64,000 bases of DNA from Mycteria americana (GCF_035582795.1 NC_134366.1:35303926-35367925), one strand, 5' to 3'; positions 38,251-51,300 are shown, counted from the first letter of the stretch. The notes: generated by a model not told the origin, from the sequence alone. Translations and numbers: made by a program.

Positions 38251-38844
38251 AAAGCGGACTGAGTTTGTTTCTGTTGTGTTTCCCCCTCCACCCCCCGTAC
38301 TGAGAAAACTGCTAGTCAGAAAGCTAGACCTGAAGGTGCCAGATCGTAGCGAAACTCACCCCAGCCCAAACTACAGCCGCTCGCTGCTCGGAGGCACTCT
38401 GGGATTTAGCATGACTCGTTAGGAGTGCTCCGGGTTATGGATAAACACAACTAATTAGGTTTATCTTTGATAAATAGAAGCAGCAGCGGATACTGCGCTT
38501 CTTTTTAATGCATCTTTGAAGGGGGGAAAAGCTCAGTGTATGATCGAATCTTCCATAACTTTGCAGAGCTTTCTTTTCTCCTGCTCCCACGCTAACGCAG
38601 CAGCTCTGAAGTGGCTCGTCAGACACCCTCGTCCCCAGGTTGTCTCCGCAGAAGTTGCCGTTAGATCTGAACACGGTTTCTAAGCTTCTCCAGGTCTGAG
38701 CGGGACTGCTCAGCTGTTCCGCAGCCCCCACGTAGCACACACTGAATTGTACAGCATGTTTAACGATTCTTGCTCGTCGGCTAATTAGAGACGGCTTTGA
38801 AGCTCCATTACCGGCAGCAAAATTATTGCGGTCAGTTTAGGCCA

Positions 38845-38934
38845 AATTCTGCGGTCCTTAATGGAGCGAAACTCCCATTGAAGTCAATGGGATAGAAGTC
38901 AATGGGCGTCGTGCTCTATTAAGGAGCACAGAAT
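38845..38934. repeat. Palindromic MITE-like relic (AATTCTGC...CAATGGG...GCACAGAAT)
   Basis: Imperfect inverted repeat. TCCTTAATGGAGC (38855-38867) pairs with GCTCTATTAAGGA (38913-38925) with one mismatch, and the flanks TTCTG/CAGAA also pair. The centre holds CCCATTGA AG TCAATGGG and a direct repeat of GAAGTCAATGGG. The wording resembles a palindromic short repeat scattered in bird and reptile genomes ('aattctgc...ccattgaagtcaatgg'). The family assignment is from memory. Confidence 0.5.
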
Positions 38935-38984
38935 GTGTCCCTTTGTGATTTAGAGATTAAAAATCGGTATCGGTAGGATGTGCG

Positions 38985-39560
38985 TTTCAGACTGTCGCAG
39001 TCCCCGGGCGGGATCTCATCCCCGACACGGGAAGGGCCCGATCCCGCTCCCACTCCGCGGGCTGAGCCCCGCCACCGGGCGGGGGCGACGCCGAGGGCAG
39101 GATCGGTGCCGGGGGCTATTAATCACCGGCCGGGGCCGGACAAAAGGACTTTTCCGGCGGTTCTGAAAGAAGCAAAACTTCAGACTCCCGCGGGCTTCAG
39201 CCCCCTGGGGCCGGCGGGTCTGTCAGTGCTGTGAGAGGAATGTGGTCCGTCCCGCGGCCCCCAGCCCATCCCCAACCTCCCGGCGCGGCGGGGGCGTCCC
39301 GGGCGCGCACCCCCCCGGCGCCCCGTCCCTCCGCTCCCCGTGGGTGATGTTCCCAGCCACTGACCCAAGAGGCTCGTTTCCCGAGCGGGGCTTTGGGTGC
39401 CGAGACTCCTGCGTGAGGACACAGTAACTAGCCCCTTCGGAGCCCACGGGCAGCGCACCGTTTGGATACCGGCGCAGGGCGTGGGGAGTCCCGCTCCTGA
39501 CCACGGCCACCCACCGCTATCGACGGGATTTGACAGCCAAATTCAGAGCGCGGGTGTAAG
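38985..39560. promoter_or_regulatory. CpG-rich block about 8 kb upstream of SP8
   Basis: GC-rich patch between AT-rich flanks, with no convincing ORF. Same character as the other satellite islands of this locus. Confidence 0.4.
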
Positions 39561-39751
39561 GTGCTGGTTTGGGCTAACCCTTGATCTCTGAAGTGGGGTT
39601 TGATTGCGCATTATAAAACATTTCCTTATTATAGGCGCTAAACACCACTGAAAACGCGTGAGGAAAAGACCGTTTTACAGAACTGAAGGAAATGCTGCAG
39701 GTTGCTTAAATGGGACTATAGTTCAATGTCCTTTCTCTTTGGGGGAGAACT

Positions 39752-39770
39752 GGGGGGGGGGGGGGGGGGG
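39752..39770. repeat. G19 homopolymer
   Basis: Nineteen consecutive G on the plus strand. Able to form G-quadruplex structures and prone to sequencing-length error. Confidence 0.95.
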
Positions 39771-41819
39771 TAGAGCAATCTTCCTTTCTTCTTTTTCCTG
39801 CCCTAGTGGAAAGTAAAAGCCTTCAGGAAAACTTCGCAGCGATTTTCCCTGAGCGCGGAGGGGCACACACAGCTGATCCTCTAGGAAGCTGTGCACAATT
39901 ACGACTCATTTTCCTTCTGCTGGAACAATTAATTGTACAAATGAAAGGTCAGGCATGTGCTTTTCCTATGTTTATCAACCACAATAACAAGCCCCTTCTA
40001 TTTTTTCCCCCAGTGCATTATATTGCAAGAGAGTGCTGCCGCTGTGCCGTCTCTCTGGGAAAACATCTTCAAAGGCGATTTCAGCGGAGCCGAGAGGTAC
40101 ATGTACATATATATCTTTTAAAGGCACGCAATGGCCGAGGCGAAGACAGACGTGAGGTGTGAGAAGTGAGGGCTTCCCCAGCCCCCCCGTACCCGCAGAC
40201 AGGCGAAGGAAAGGCGCCTTTTCCCTCGAATGCTCTTCGGGTGCCGCCGGCCGGGGCTGGCTCAGCCCGGGGGGGGCCGATCCTGCAGCCCGGAGTTTCT
40301 TTGTCCCTCGTGGGCTGTGTCACTTCTGTATAGGGGGGGACGGATCCTGCCTCCCTTTCCCGGGGATCCAGACCACCTTGCCAAATTCTCCCCGCTTGCC
40401 TCCACTTCATAAATCCAGTTACTCCCAAAGAGATAGGCTGGCAACACCTCCTTATTCATGACAGGTTTTTCTTTCCATCGGAGACCTCTGCTCACATCTT
40501 TAAGAATAAACCATGTTCCTGCCAATTCCTAAAAAAACAAGGGGCTCCAATTTTTCATGCCAGCTTGGTGCGGTGTGGGTTCATTGGACTACATCTAGTA
40601 CCTGTGGAATAGAAGTATGGTATTCACTATTTTCATTAACAGATTCAGTTTTTCCGCTGTTACTTGGGGAACAGGCAAGTCACCACTGGGATTGTGCTTG
40701 GGGGGAACATAGCTAGTGTTGACAAAGTGGTTTTCTCCCAGCCAGTATGTTACCGTGCATGCAACTGTCCAGGACATTTACTCTGGGTGATGACGTTCTC
40801 CTTAACTTAAATCTGCTAACACTCACAGTGGATACATTTTTCACTGATTTTACCCTTGTTGAACACAAACACCTCTGCACTCCTGACACACGTGGACTGA
40901 TGGAGGAGAATAACCCTACCACAGTAGGGTTAGTAGAAAGAAATTTCAGGAGCCATGCAAATGAGCAGGAGAAGATCTTGAGCTTTCATGTTGAAGCAGT
41001 CTAACATGTTGTGCCTGTCCAGGTGACTGGGTCCATTTCAATGTTTTTTAAGTCATGTTGGCCTGAGATGCCCAGAAAATTTCTCAGAAGGGTCAGTCTC
41101 CACCAGGACCCAAACCATGGGGCTGTTTCTCTTTGGGTAGGAATCACTGCCCCATTTCTTACAACATCCGTCAAGAGGGTGCCCTATATACCTGGCAACT
41201 GTGGACAGGCAGGTTTGGTTTAAACCAGCAGGAAACTCTGAATGACTTCAGCTGGCCTTTGGATCCAGCATTTCTGCCATAACTAACCGGAGAAAAACAT
41301 TGGTCTGGAAGGGGAAGAGCTCTGCTGGAGAAGGGGTGCAGTGCAGCCTCTTGAAATGGCCAAAGTGGTGATGGCAGTGCAGCATCCGGGAGCCCAGCTC
41401 CAAAGCAAACACGCAGGCTGACATTTTAGATCCAGTGGATGAAGAGCACTTAGGCCTGCACAAGGAGAAGCCAATGCCATCGCTCCTGGTATGTTTAGCT
41501 CATTGTCTAACAACTGACCTGTACAAGAGCTACAAGATAAACAGCCAGAGTGACCCTTGGCGAGGCGGATGCGGCTGGTAGTAAAACTCGTCAGTCCTCT
41601 GAAAGGCCGCTCGCTATTGTGCTGATGGAAAACTGTTCTTCAAGCACAGAGCAAAGTCTCAGCCGAAGTTTACTGCAGTTGCCTGTCTCCCAGAGGGGCA
41701 AAAAAAAAAAAAAAAAGAAATAAGCACAGACTTTTGCCACAGTGCAAGAGAGGGTTGACCCTGGGTTGGAAACAACACCGAGACCAATGCTTGGGCCGAG
41801 CTGAAGACGGCTGAGCCTA
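39771..41819. other. Non-coding DNA between CpG blocks
   Basis: A minor GC-rich patch at 40180-40350 and an A17 run at 41700-41716. Small ORFs lack signatures. Confidence 0.5.
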
Positions 41820-42392
41820 AGCGCGTCAAGAAGAAACACCCTTACAGCTGTCAGAGGGACTCCCGAGTTCAGGCGGAGAGCCTGGGTTTCCCCGGCAGAC
41901 CGCAGCCACGACCCTCTGCCCCACCCGCACCCCCCTCTCTCGACTCACACCGACCCACGCACAGGCCAAACGCAGCTGTATGTAAAGACCCACCACACCT
42001 ACACTCAGAGGGCGAACACACCCGTACACCCAGCCCCTCCGCAACCACCTGCTGCCTAAGCCCCTCCCGCCTTCGCTCCCCGGGAGGGCCGTGCGGGCAC
42101 CCCCGAGCCCCTGGGCACCCCCGAGCCCCTGGGCGCACAGAGCCCGGCGCACGGCCCGTGCACTCACACGCACCCCGGCAGCGACCCTCCCCCGCAATCA
42201 CCCGCGCCCTCCGCGCTGACAGGCTGGGAGGCCGCAGCACAAAAGGCGCGGGCGGGCGGGCGGGCGCGGCCCACCCTGCCCAGCCCCCGTCCGCCCCCCG
42301 GTCCCACCCCTCCGCCCGCTCCCGCCCCGCTCCGCCCTCTCGGCGGGAGCGGCGCCCTCACAGGCGGGCGCGCAGGGGGGCCGTGGCAAGCC

Positions 42393-42431
<39 letters not shown>

Positions 42432-42990
42432 GCCCGAGCGGAGCGGAGCGCTGCGCCTTCCCGCCGCGCTCCGAGTGCCGCCGCTTGCCTGGCGGCAGGT
42501 GGGGGCGGCTGTAACGGCCGGCGGGGCGGTGGGGCGGGCGGGGTGAGGGCCCGGCCCGCCCCGCCCCGCGCACACGCGGCCCTGCCCGGGCGGGACGGCG
42601 GCTCCCCGGGCCAGGCGGGGCGGGGGCGGGAGTTGCGGCCGAGCGTGAGGACCGCTGGCGCCATTTGCCTCCGGGGCAGGTGTGTGCGTGTGGGGCGCTG
42701 CCGGCCCGTCTGCCCCGCCGCTCCCTGGCCGCCCCGGCGGCGGAGGGCAGCCCGCCCCGGTGCCCAGTCGGCCTCGGCTGCCGCGGGCGCTGCTTGCGTG
42801 GGGGCGAGCCCGGGCGGCAGCCCCGGGCGGAGGAAAGGCGAGGCCGCGAGCAGGAGCGGCGCGGGCCTCCTCCTGGCCCGGGTGTCGTTACCGAGCGGCC
42901 AGTTGGGAGAGTTTCTGACATTGTCGTCACTAACAACCCCCAATCTTTGTTTGTTTTTCAAAATAACCCAAGCAAAGCTTATACAGGTAG
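41820..42990. promoter_or_regulatory. Strong CpG island about 11 kb upstream of SP8, possible divergent promoter
   Basis: Dense CpG and GC boxes from about 41850 to 42900, with a CCG repeat. On the plus strand three good splice-donor contexts follow: GGCGGCAG|GTGGGG (near 42499), CGGGGCAG|GTGTGTG (near 42680) and TTATACAG|GTAGAT (near 42987). Islands with such donors usually mark a promoter with a non-coding first exon. No convincing protein-coding first exon is seen: the long ORFs on both strands arise from GC bias. It could equally be an SP8-linked regulatory island. Confidence 0.6.
42394..42430. repeat. (CCG)n trinucleotide repeat, about 12 units
   Basis: An uninterrupted CCG run inside the 41.8-43 kb CpG island. 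If the proposed plus-strand transcript starts here, it would lie in the first exon or 5' UTR, a common place for CGG/CCG repeats. Confidence 0.95.
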
Positions 42991-43767
42991 ATAACTAAAT
43001 CAGGTGCTTCCCCGTGCTGGGGTCTGGATACGTAGGGCTCTGAATACGTAGGGCTCAGTGTGATGATAGTTAATTAGAAGGAATTTGCAGTTTTAGTGAT
43101 TGGTAAATGTTGGTAATTGGACCATAATTTGTCTTCATGCTGACTCCGTGTTTTTCAGATGCTGCCATTCAAAGTTGACTTTTATGGGATAAACTATTTT
43201 TTCCTTAGACGTTCTTGGCTAATGAAAAATTGAATAGTACTGTAAAGAACTACCCTTTAAATATTGGTTTGTATCATGGTATATTAAAAGCAGATAAAGA
43301 GAAATTGAATAGCTAAACGGATTTTCTGAAATGGTTGGAGTCCATTCATTGGTAAATTAGAAATTGTTAACATTGAAAAAAATTGCCCATGAAGCAGAAA
43401 GCTTAAAATTATTATTATTTTTGATACAGGATGCAGTCAGTGTTTCACTTACTGGTATCATATATATTAATTAGATCTCACACAAAACCTGGGGACAGCT
43501 TCAAGTACGAATTTAGGAACCTGGTATGTTCACTACTGAAGACACATTTCATTCCGTGGGGAAAACTGACGTTAAGTCTATGCTACTTTTTGTGGAATTA
43601 CTGTTTCCACAGAATCATTCAACAGATAACATCATGTTAGTAGTTATTAATTTATTCATCTACTTTCTGCTATGCTAGGAATACTGCCTTCAACTGTTAA
43701 AGAAGCAGCTGGCTTTTTTATACAAATAAACTGGGCTCTGAGACTGTCAATCTTCTTTGTTTGACAG

Positions 43768-43889
43768 AGAGGAGTTCCCGCCCGCACTGAAAGAATAGCT
43801 CAACATCTGTCATCCCATTCTCTGCGATGGCCCAAAATCAGGAAGACTACAGCTGTCCTGTTCCTTTCAGATACTTCTGGGATAGAGAG
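43768..43889 (+). other. Candidate internal exon with ATG, plus strand
   Basis: Preceded by a strong acceptor (CAATCTTCTTTGTTTGACAG, ending 43767) and followed by the donor GAG|GTAGGA. An ATG at 43827 in good context (GCG ATG G) opens 21 codons to the donor in phase 0 (starts MAQNQEDYSC, ends FRYFWDRE). A phase-0 continuation after the acceptor TTTACAG at 45208 would add 20 codons and stop at 45269-45271. I do not recognise the peptide. The exon may belong to a lncRNA with only an incidental ORF. It lies downstream of the 41.8-43 kb CpG island. Confidence 0.3.
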
Positions 43890-45283
43890 GTAGGAGGACT
43901 GAGTATTTGGTCAGCATGTTCATCATGCATTAAGCAAGTCTCTACAAGCCCTTGCATGTAATTGTATTGTTTTCCCACTGCTCGAATAGTAGAATTTGCA
44001 GTTTAAAAGGTCTTTGGAATTTTGATCCTACTATGTGTTTTTTTAAATGTCTAATTAGTTTAGTGTGAACCTGCATTTGTTAATAAAACACATTTTAATT
44101 GAAATTAAAGTGGTTAGCAATATATAGGCATGTGGCACATGGGCATGTAAATTGCGGATGTATACATGAGCGTAAAGCAGAAAATATTTATTCTTACAGG
44201 TTGGGAGTTACACTGCAACTGCTGAGTGCTGGATGAAGATGAAAACAAGGGATGTAAATTAGCTTATTCCTTGCAAGTTCAAAAATGCCGTCTTTTGAAA
44301 TACGTCCATATGGAGCAGAAGAGAGAGGGAAGGGGAGGGGAAGGGGATGCAGGAGCCTGAGAAGAATACGTTACCACATAAAAGAAATGTTTAACCACAT
44401 AACCTCATCACCTTTGGTTTAATATCCAGTAAAGTAGTCAAAAGCAAAAAAACAGTATAGAAATTCAAGTAATTTATTGAATTAATTATACTATCCTCTT
44501 CCAATAGTAGACAAACTAGTAATGAATAGTAGATTGTGTGTTGCTTTTCTTATAATCACAATTAAGAGCTACTGTAATAAACCTCAGAGTCCCATCCAGC
44601 GACAATTGCGTTAGGCATACACCTCTGTAACCTGCAATTTCAGCTTCGCAGTCTCAAGATTTGGAGAAAGCATCATGATGTGCAGAATGCTCAGAGGAAT
44701 TTAGGCATTGTGAAATCCAGCTCTGCTGTCCAGGGGAATCCACAGTCTGAAGTTAGGCCGTCAGGCACACGCATGGTGACAGTTAGGCTGTGGTTACACG
44801 GTGATTTTGATTTGGCTTACGTCCATGCTGCTGCTGAAAGAACAGCTCGGCAGCTCAGTCACACTGCTACCTCCTACCTAGAGTCAAGAGCTCTGCTTCC
44901 TGTTTATCTGCTGATCTTAGGCACAAAAGAATGGCAGCAGAAAGGAGGCAGTTTCTCAGTAAGGCTGGTCTTGATCCATTTAAGGTTTTCTAAATAAAAA
45001 TAAATGAATTACATTTTCTGCAGAAATGCCAGTCTAATCTCAAAGAATTTGCTGTTAGCAAGTGCTAGAACAATGAGAGCTTACGGGACCGTATCAGGTC
45101 ATATTTAGGGGAGACTTTAATGTGTCACCACCCAATTGCAAAAAATGATGCCCAAGCTTGCATAAAAAGACCAAATCAAAAACTGTTATTGGTGCTTGCT
45201 ATTTACAGATAGAAGAACCGGCTTGTGTCCATAGCCTCTCGCAGAATTCAGAAAAAAAACCCCAGAAATAGGAAAATCTCCTG

Positions 45284-45524
45284 TACTGAAGAAGAGAATC
45301 ACGAACGATGAACTGCTTTTCCTCCAGTCTCTCTGGGTCAGGAACTGAAACAAAGCCTTCCATTTCCTCTGTTTCTTTCCATGTAGATAAAAAACTTGTC
45401 TCTACCCTGTGTGGAGTGGCATACTCATCTTCATCTAGGACCTCAGGTTTTTGGAGACGGCAGCTGATTTGGTGCCTCCTCATGTATATAGGTCTCTGCT
45501 CCTCTGTCTCCATAGTGTTGGAAT
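45284..45524 (-). CDS. Candidate coding exon of unknown gene, minus strand
   Basis: The minus strand shows an acceptor CTTCCCTCTTGCTCTGGGTATCAG followed by ATTCCAACACT and an ATG at 45513-45511. An open frame rich in charged residues follows: it begins METEEQRPIYMRRHQISC and contains KETEEMEGFVSVPDPERLEE. A possible donor CA|GTACAG lies near 45284. The frame stays open to 45199. Composition and splice context look exon-like, but I recognise no domain and no family. The plus strand is also open here, so chance is quite possible. Confidence 0.25.
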
Positions 45525-48500
45525 CTGATACCCAGAGCAAGAGGGAAGTTTTTAGTCAAAAGGACACTAGCTTAAAGGAAGGAAAGGGACTCTCTAGAGT
45601 GCTCAAAGGTGAATATCCTCCTGCATGTGTCTGCTGGGGGAAGCAATATGTAACTGAATTAGTTGTTGGCCTTCTCTCATTCCTCGGAAAAGGCAATCTG
45701 GTTAGCTGTCTTATTTATAAAGTAAACTAAGTCAACCCTGGCCTGTAAATTTCTTTTTCCAATAGAAATATCCCAGTAAGTTTTCTCCAGATCACTGTGT
45801 ATAGGAATTTCCTGGGCTTTGTAACAGAAGGCAAACAAACCGTTGCCGGTTCTGCATGGCCTTCTCGTGAGATGATACAAATTAAATATTTTGCATTTTT
45901 CTTCTGGTTTATGAGTTTGGGGTGTACACTTGTTTTAAGCCTTTTTTTTGTGAAACAGTGCAGAACAGAATTTGGTTTTGTTGTGTGCCTTTTTAATGAG
46001 AGCTGAGAACTTTGCAAGAGCGTTTTGTTCTGGCGTCTAAAGCTTGGGAAAGACACCAAATATTGTGACACTCACAATAAAATTGCAAGAGGTATCAACA
46101 TTGTACCTAGCCTTGGGGGTATTTTGACTGGGTACCTCCCCCAAATCTTTTCGGGGAGGCAGATCCTGAAAGTTAATAAGCTTAGGAAGAGTTTAATGAG
46201 TATATAGACACTGAAGCAACTCAGAGCATTTGTCTTTGTCTTATGAAAAGGAATCACACTTAAACACCTTATTACTTACGACATGTAGTTTGTGCTTTGG
46301 ATTGGCAACCTTCAAAGGTATGTTTTCATGATTTGTTAAATTATGTGAAATAGGGAGAGACAAATTCGCAGCCTTTAATGACCTGACCAAGATTGTCACT
46401 TTGTCAGCTTCCAGGAAAACTGCTCTCACTGTTGAAATAAGGAGCAACGCTACTATTGATTATATTAGAATCTGTTAAAATAACGTTCGTGTTTGCATCA
46501 TGACAGTATAAAAATTACAAAATCAATGTAGCAAAGAAAACAGAGCTGTTAACGTGGCTATCGTGATCTACATACAAGCGAACAGCATTGGAACACCTGA
46601 TATTTGTGCGGCTGTCTCACGTCAGTTCCCGGCTTGGGTCACAGAGTATGTACACTGGCTTCTCAGACTCTGTAGCATCCATACTATGTCACAGCTAGAC
46701 AACTAGCCTATAGGGGTCTTCCAGCCTATAGGGGCTATTCCAGTCAATGTCCTCTTGCTACCTCCGTGATCCCACTGAGAATCTAACATACTGAAGACTA
46801 TAAAACTCACCCACTGGATTGCTCCAGCCCTGCTCCAGTCCATTTTTTCTCTGTGCTAAAACGCAGATGGGAGTTGACCTTAGGCAGTGAGTCACTCTCC
46901 AGCCTGGTCCTTGCTCCCCCAAGCAATTTTGCTGCCTGGGTGAGCTCCCTCTGTCTCATGTGAGGGAGATGTGATTGCCTCTGAGTTCTAGACTGTGTTT
47001 GGTTGTTTTGCACCGCATAATTTAGCTAATGGTTAAATTGTGGTCTGAACAGCATGGAAATAGATCTGTTATGAAAAGAGGAGCCTTTGAATCCAAACGT
47101 TATTTGGGGGTCTAGACTTTTTAAGGAAAAGAAGAAAAATAGTTGAGTGCCAACTGTATTGTTAATCCCGAACTTTACAAAAAGAGTTTCTACATGAAAC
47201 AGTGAACAGGCAGGCACCACCTTTAGGGACATGTGTCATGGGTGGTTGCACAGGTCACCGCAACGCAGGGTCACTATTCACACAAAGCGAGAATGTTGCA
47301 GTGTCATGCCTGTGCTGCTGATTCAGCTCCTTATCAGCCCCTGGCTTGGAGCTTTGATAGCTGATGTGACAAACCATAAATAATGGAAGGTCAAACCAAG
47401 CAATGTTGTTCGCTCTGACCTTCTTATACTTCTGGCTTATTAGATCAGTCATTAGAGTTTCAACAGGCTGCTAAGAAGCAGAGTACAGTGGCTATAGCTG
47501 CCAAATCCTTGCCTTTTCACAGACTCCCTCTCTGTGTAGGTATTAAATGCATCCCAGTGCGGAAGTTGTACGTCCCTTAAAAGGAAACCAGGTTACAAAC
47601 TAGGGTGAAAATCACCAAGTAGCCAAATATAAAACATGGCCACGTAGAAAGAGAATCTATCACAAAAATACCCCCAAAAAACCCCAAACAAACAAACAAA
47701 CAAAGCTCATAGCTATCAGGATAAATAATTTTGTCTTTTTTTTTTTTTATCAAAGGGATATGAGTAATAAAGTTAGAAAATAAGGCAATGAGAACAGTCA
47801 GAATTTAATCAGGAATAAATATACTATCATTGTCCATCCCCTGCCTCCTCCAAAATTCCAAAGCTGGGGTAGTTCAATAGTTTCCATTCTAAGGCTCTAT
47901 TTTTATGCTTCTTATAATGTCAAATTTTCCATTAAAACTGGGAAATTTTCCATACCAGTGATCTGCCAAATCTTAAAACTTCCAGAAAGTTTAAAGAAAA
48001 AAATGGTTCCGAATTTACAATCCCATCAATTCCAAAATTAATGTTGAGAACAAGCATCATTTAGCTAATTTTAAGAATGATTTTATAATTCTTTTGTTGA
48101 ATAGGTCTAGATGGACTTAAAAAAAGGGAGAGGTAGGATCACAAGGGGTATACTAGAAGGAGAAAGACACTGCTAGCACAAACTCCCCTCAGGATTTGCC
48201 TCAAGATTTTACGGCTGCAAAGCAAACAGACGTAAAATCTACTGGCAGGATGTCATGTGCGCTCCTGTGGTGGGTTCATATGGAGCTCAGTAACTACCAT
48301 TGCTGTTGCCGCTATGTTATCTTGACTTGTAGTGTGAATCAGAAGATGCCAGCCGTGCCAAAGAGCCACCCTGGGCAACAGTGTGATTCTATAGAGAGGA
48401 AACGCTGTTCGGTCAGGACGTTAAAAAAAAAAAGGAAGGTTAAAAAACCTGTATACTAAAAATCAGCACACAAAAACCTTTTAAGGTTGTGGCTTGTGCA

Positions 48501-51204
48501 TTCAACCGAAAGATTAGAAAAGGACAGAATTAAGTTTTCCTTGCCAGCCTTAAATGTCCCCCTACACATTATGAATCAATCTTAAAATACACAGTCACTC
48601 TCTTCTTTTTTCTACAGCATTCCCACTTTGTTCCGGGCATGGGCACAGGGGGTTCTCAGGAAACGAGCCAGGGTGCTTTAACATAAGAGGCTATCATCTG
48701 CTGGAATATCATGAAAAAGAGAGAAGCTGCCATGACTGAAACCAGAACAGGGAGAAAGCAAGCTGTCTCGGTGAAAACAGCTGAATGTTATGTGGATAAA
48801 AGGATTCTCCTGGAACCATAATGCTAGAAGTGACCTCTCGTCTGTCTTGATTTTGTCCCTGCTATAGACTCGGGTTCCTCACGTGATTCAAGTGAATGTT
48901 TCATAGGTGGAATACACTTGCTGTGTATTCCTTATTTTCTGAGTGGACAACTTCAGTTACTCGGGACCGATCCACAGAAGTGTTGAATACTCACAGATGC
49001 TGCTGAAATCAATGGGACCTAAGCTTTAAATGTATGAAGTACCATAAAAATGCTAAGCATCTTGGAAACTCTTAACTCTAAGCACATCATATTGAGGACC
49101 CCAAATTAGTGGACATTTTCATCAATCTTGGCCATAATGTCTCAGCACTTCAGTTCCCTACCTGTAAAGTGGGTCTAATAGCACAGTCTCACTTCACAGG
49201 TTTAAAGATAAATTAATTAGTGTTTGGGAAGCACTCAGAAACCCTAGCAGAGAATGCTATAGAAACACCCATAAAGATATTAATAATTCAGTATTCTGCG
49301 CAGGGTTTGAGTGATGTGCAGTAAGGAAGGCATGGAGCCACATATTGAGTGATAAGAATAAAAAGAATATTGAACAGCTGCTCACTCAGGGAGCATCGTC
49401 CATCCTATGCACTGAATGATGTATGTGTCTGTGCAGTTAAAGACGTATTATCATGCATATGTGCAGCGAGCTCAAATTAAAGTTGCAAAGGCAAGCTTAA
49501 TTCTGATTGTTCTGAAGTTGAGAGGGCTTAAATTTGCAACATGACCATACTTCCAACACAAATATTTTGTGTGATCATCTCTGAATTTTCATGTTTTCCT
49601 CCCGAAGATGCAAAGGGTTTTCTGTGTCAGTGAACCCAGTGACCACTTACGTAAAGCAGCCATGTGGCCTGGTTCACTCTGGGAACAAATGTATTGATTT
49701 CCAGGGGACCTACACCAGGAGCAAATTTGGCTCGAATCATCTTCTTTGTCTCATTGCGTAGTTTCGTAGTTGCTGCTGGGTAGAAGTGAGGCATTAAACT
49801 TGTTCAGGGACAGAGTAACAGGCTTCTCTTTTGGCTTTACATTGTGTCAGGTTTTTTTGGTGGTTAATGTAGCATTTGGAGAATCACATAAACTTCCATC
49901 CCAGAAATGAAGTTATTGCCAAAGCAAAAATTCCTATATTTACATATAAATATCCCCATTCAGCATGACTGAATACCTTTCTCATTTATAATGCAATGGC
50001 AACATCCACAACGATCAAATTCTAAGACACAGATGTTAGATTAAACTGACTGTACATATCTTTGGATGCAAACCCAATCTTTCAGAAATTCTACCTGATC
50101 CAAATTAATAATCCTTACTAAACCTATTCTGAATTATGACCAGATTCCTAGATAAGATTATTTGATCCCAGCTGAAGAATTTGTAAGACCTTTACAATAA
50201 AAAAAAAAAAGACTGCTGGCTCCTTCTGTCTCACTCAAGGATGTAGGTCTTTTTTTTAGTATGTCATCTGTCTTTAGATCAAAGACCAAAGGCTTGGATT
50301 TTCATAGTGACCTGGAGCAGTCAATGAACATTGTGGTCTTCTATTATTTGTGACCAAACCACAATCTGGTCATTTCAAACCTGTCACCTACTTAACACTT
50401 CAAGTGCTGGAAAGAATGAGAATGATATTTTAAAATTTTGTTTGACTGGTCAGTTAAAAATATCTGCTTCGCCCTTTCTTTATTCTCACTTTATCCCAGA
50501 TTTCATAACAAATATGATGGGTTCCAAACTAGATGTAGCCCTGTTCCAGGTTAGATTTTCTTGTTATACTAATTTAAAGCTCATTTCGAGGAAACTGTAT
50601 CATCCCTTGCCAGGAGACAATTTTAAGTATTAAATTGTATTGTTTTAAGCAAACCCTTAATTTTATTTGCATTTTTAAATGCTTTTGAACGCAGATACTT
50701 TTCTGAGGAGAAAGCCTTATTGTTTATTTACATAACTCTCCTTTTCCCCTTTTTCTTTTTTTCAGAAACATAACTTATTATCTACTCCAAGATTAAAAGT
50801 ATTCTAAACCATATAAGCTGCGAGAAATAGCTATCTTGTTGATTTTCAGAAAGTCTACAATACTCCATCTAATGTATTCAATGAATTATTTATTTCTTAA
50901 AGAGATACAATAAATCTTTACCTACTGTATTTGATGATTTTCATAGTAGGAATAATAAGTAACATGATTTGAGTGTGATTGGAACCAGGTACTGGGAGGG
51001 GGGAAGGGAGGTCAATTTAGACTGTTTACCAAGCACGTTGGAAGAGAGCGCATCTGTAAACAGACTGGACATTGCTACTCGCTTAAAATTTCCAGGTGAA
51101 GAAAAAGCAGATATATTTCCATTCAAATTAAAGAGCAGGAATGACTCAAATACTTATATTTTGAAGGAGCAGCTTAGGTGCAAAAGCACAATAGTGATGT
51201 TCAG
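45525..51204. other. Gene-free AT-rich intergenic DNA
   Basis: No recognisable gene. It contains a short duplication of CCTATAGGGG (46708-46733), a (CAAA)n tract near 47688-47704, and a weak resemblance to palindromic short repeats at 49680-49735. The segment 49430-49560 is unique and might be conserved. Confidence 0.5.
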
Positions 51205-51300
51205 TGCCATTGTTCTCCGTTACATTGGAGTGAATCCAAAGTAATTCCATTGATTTCAGTGGACTTTCATTGGGCTAACTGAGAATAGAATCTGACTCCA
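51205..51300. repeat. Second MITE-like relic of the same palindromic type
   Basis: Contains CCGTTACATTGGAGTGAATC, then AATTCCATTGATTTCAGTGGA, and ends TAACTGAGAATAGAATCTGA. This is the same order of motifs as the palindromic short repeat suggested at 38845-38934. It is diverged, and its ends are uncertain. Confidence 0.45.

Noticed and set aside
42164..42961. 265-aa minus frame and 192-aa frame in the upstream CpG island
   Set aside because: Pro/Arg/Ala-rich frames running through a CCG repeat in several phases at once. No family signature.
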